Assembly: GCA_051252455.1 (NCBI GenBank)
Contig: JBPOFM010000010.1
Location: forward strand, 1-64,000
Length of the DNA: 64,000 bases
Source of the DNA: JBPOFM01 sp051252455
Lineage (GTDB): Bacteria > Bacteroidota > Bacteroidia > Flavobacteriales > Flavobacteriaceae
Direction: 5' to 3'
In this document: positions 62,248 to 64,000 of the stretch, piece after piece
Position numbering within the stretch: position 1 is the stretch's first letter
Layout: every line of letters starts with the position of its first letter
Made by a program: the position numbers and the translations under genes
The notes under the pieces: model-generated
Told to the model about the DNA's origin: nothing
Databases searched by the model: none
Seen by the model: only the letters and a program-made list of their open reading frames with translations

Positions 62248-63393
62248 ATGAAGTCCAAAATACTAAAATATTCAGTCTTTTTATTGATAATAGCAATGAT
62301 TGTTGGAGGAATCTACTATTTGAAACTTCCCAATCGACACAAAGCCATTATCAAGACCAGTCTTTATCATAAATTGGGCTTTGTGGACGACTCTTGGAAT
62401 ATCAAAACCACCGATTCAACTATATCATTATTCTCCCCTACCTTCGTCATTGACAATATTTATACATCAATGGAAGGACCGAAGGCAGTCACGTTTTTTC
62501 AAATTGATTATACAAAGGAAGATTTAGTCTGGATCACATCTTTTGAAACCAAGGCCATGAGCACGAACGAGGTCGATCAATTATCCAACGATTATGTTTG
62601 CCATACAAATATCGATTTTTATGATGGCGAGCATTATTCGCGTTGGAATATGAACGATCGTATTGGCGAACAATATCCAAGGCTGACATCCATGAGCAAC
62701 GGCATTGAATCCTATTCGTTTCCGGAAGGATTTGGGTTTCCGGTTTTTACGAATGAAAATTTGTTTGTCGCAACGCAAACCTTGAATCATAATATAAAAG
62801 GTGATGCTTTTACGGTAAAACACGATGTGACTTTAGGCTACAAACAGCACGATCCAGATATGAAACCATTAACGAGTTGTACGGTATTTGTAATGTTACC
62901 TTATGACAACGAAAAGCCATTTCAAGGGCCAACCGATGCTGATCCAAATATGTGCTTGCCTGTCGAGACCAAAAATCACAGCTATGTGGATGAAGAAGGT
63001 CATCATCTCTCTGGTCATTGGGTTATATTCAAAGGAAAGGAGACTTACAGTTACGATATTACAAAGCAACTAAAATTGAAAGACAGTACGACCATGCATC
63101 AAATCGCGACGCATCTGCATCCTTTTGCAGAGGAACTGGAATTTAGAGATAAAACTAAAGACACGACATTGTTTGTTTCTAAAGCGGAAAATTATAAAGA
63201 TAAAATCGGTTTAAAAAATGTGACTTATTTTTCTAGTACAGAAGGAATTATGCTCTATCCAGACCATCATTATGAATTGGTTTTAAGAACGAATAATACA
63301 ACAGACACCAATCAAGATATGATGGCGAGTATGTTTGTGTTTTTGTATGACAAAGAAATGGCGGAGAAGTTGAAAGTTTATAGTGAAAAATGA
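62248..63393 (+). CDS. Probable PHM-like copper type II monooxygenase-fold protein
   Basis: The 381 residues have an N-terminal membrane anchor (about 9-26) and an exported domain. Its C-terminal part matches the second domain of peptidylglycine/dopamine hydroxylase-type enzymes as I remember them: H289-x-H291 (ATHLHPFAEELEFRD), YFSSTEGIMLYPDHHYELV, then DMMASMFVFLYDKE with M358/M359/M362, the HxH...M pattern of the CuM site. In the N-terminal half VCHTNIDF (117-124) might stand for the first copper site. The next gene is a SCO1-like copper chaperone. Activity is inferred. Confidence 0.55.
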   Translation: MKSKILKYSVFLLIIAMIVGGIYYLKLPNRHKAIIKTSLYHKLGFVDDSWNIKTTDSTISLFSPTFVIDNIYTSMEGPKAVTFFQIDYTKEDLVWITSFETKAMSTNEVDQLSNDYVCHTNIDFYDGEHYSRWNMNDRIGEQYPRLTSMSNGIESYSFPEGFGFPVFTNENLFVATQTLNHNIKGDAFTVKHDVTLGYKQHDPDMKPLTSCTVFVMLPYDNEKPFQGPTDADPNMCLPVETKNHSYVDEEGHHLSGHWVIFKGKETYSYDITKQLKLKDSTTMHQIATHLHPFAEELEFRDKTKDTTLFVSKAENYKDKIGLKNVTYFSSTEGIMLYPDHHYELVLRTNNTTDTNQDMMASMFVFLYDKEMAEKLKVYSEK

Positions 63394-64000
63394 CATAAGA
63401 CAGCTTCGCTTCAAGACTAATGCTAATAAGTTGAGATTTTTAAAATTACTATTGTTTCTTATTTTTTTTGGATGTCATTCAGATTCCAAGGAATTGCCTG
63501 TGTTAAGCTATAAAATCAATCATGACGGAGAAAAGGTCAATTATACCGTAACTTATGACAATTTCACCAATCAGCTAGGTCAGCCATTTTCTACTAGAAA
63601 CATTCAAAATAAAGTTGTGATCGCCAACTTTTTCTTCACCCGGTGTCCAAGCATTTGTCCACCAATGCGAACAGAATTTATTAAGATTGCCGAATCTTTC
63701 CAAAGCGAAGATGATTTTATGATTGTTTCACATACGATTGATCCAAAGAATGATACGATAGAAGTGTTGAAAAATTATGCTGCTGCAACAGAAATTCCTT
63801 TGGAAAAATGGCAATTTGTTCGTGCATCAGATGAGCACACAAAAGATCAGGCTAAACAATACATGACTAATTTTAAGCCAAACGAGAATGGCACAGATTT
63901 TTACCATAGTAGTTATGTGGCTTTGGTGGATAAAAATCAGCAAATTCGCGGATTTTATAATATTTTGGTTAATGTAGAAGTGGAGCGGTTGAAAGAGGAT
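63383..64000 (+). CDS. SCO1/SenC-family copper chaperone (runs off the window)
   Basis: The open frame runs to the window end. It contains a lipoprotein signal (LKLLLFLIFFGC), the copper/redox motif RCPSICPPM (CxxxCP) and the conserved histidine in DFYHSSYVALVD, the three copper ligands of SCO proteins, which deliver copper to cytochrome oxidase or other cuproenzymes. The start is uncertain: GTG at 63383 overlaps the previous gene by 11 bases, while TTG at 63431 gives a more compact signal peptide (MRFLKLLLFLIFFGC). It is cotranscribed with the copper monooxygenase-like gene. Confidence 0.88.
   Translation, partial: MKNDIRQLRFKTNANKLRFLKLLLFLIFFGCHSDSKELPVLSYKINHDGEKVNYTVTYDNFTNQLGQPFSTRNIQNKVVIANFFFTRCPSICPPMRTEFIKIAESFQSEDDFMIVSHTIDPKNDTIEVLKNYAAATEIPLEKWQFVRASDEHTKDQAKQYMTNFKPNENGTDFYHSSYVALVDKNQQIRGFYNILVNVEVERLKED

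Overview
The window is typical Flavobacteriaceae (Bacteroidota) chromosome. It is AT-rich. Its promoters carry the Bacteroidota TANNTTTG -7 box, usually with TTG or TTTG about 20 bases upstream, and most genes start in A-rich leaders without a Shine-Dalgarno. It also has a split transketolase, a C-terminal type IX secretion sorting signal in a decayed gene, a TolC-MFP-RND efflux operon and a crtI-crtB-crtZ-crtY carotenoid set. There is no rRNA gene inside the window, but the first 250 bases look like the tandem-promoter leader of an rRNA operon running off the left edge. No CRISPR array, insertion sequence or prophage was seen.

Layout. 0.6-3.9 kb: thrS-infC-rpmI-rplT translation cluster, with infC apparently starting at AUA. 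3.9-7 kb: a PAP2 phosphatase, a membrane class III nucleotidyl cyclase, and two decayed genes (an EF-hand protein and a secreted protein). 7-23 kb: a TPR histidine kinase with its LytTR response regulator, then housekeeping genes (dnaB, accA, an LptG-type permease, tgt, split transketolase, an FKBP lipoprotein, a phosphoribosyltransferase, aroK) and tRNA-Lys.

23-46 kb is an accessory, stress-flavoured region. It holds a cryptochrome remnant beside tRNA-Lys, a PRC-barrel protein, an acyl-CoA dehydrogenase-like / PIG-L deacetylase-methyltransferase / glycosyltransferase / glycosidase / UDP-galactopyranose mutase cluster, two SDR dehydrogenases, a CsbD-like protein, a small asparagine-rich lipoprotein and an SRAP-like protein that has lost catalytic residues. 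Three AraC regulators follow, then a 34-residue lysine-rich peptide gene, the Ku-LigD end-joining pair, a YciE-like protein, a GIY-YIG nuclease with a decayed exonuclease domain, and a SemiSWEET. Many of these families are linked to general stress, desiccation or DNA damage elsewhere.

46-64 kb: an RND efflux operon, tRNA-Leu, and a carotenoid cluster led by a MerR/CarH-type regulator that keeps B12-binding residues, with a perfect inverted repeat over the crtI promoter. After it come a TlpA-like thioredoxin, aconitase, an acyltransferase, a probable copper monooxygenase-like protein and a SCO1-like copper protein cut by the window edge.

The strongest candidates for something undescribed are the sugar/lipid-modification cluster at 25-32 kb, the AraC trio with its 21-base-spaced direct repeat, the two degenerate repair proteins (SRAP-like and exonuclease-GIY-YIG), and the B12-regulator/operator pair of the carotenoid cluster.
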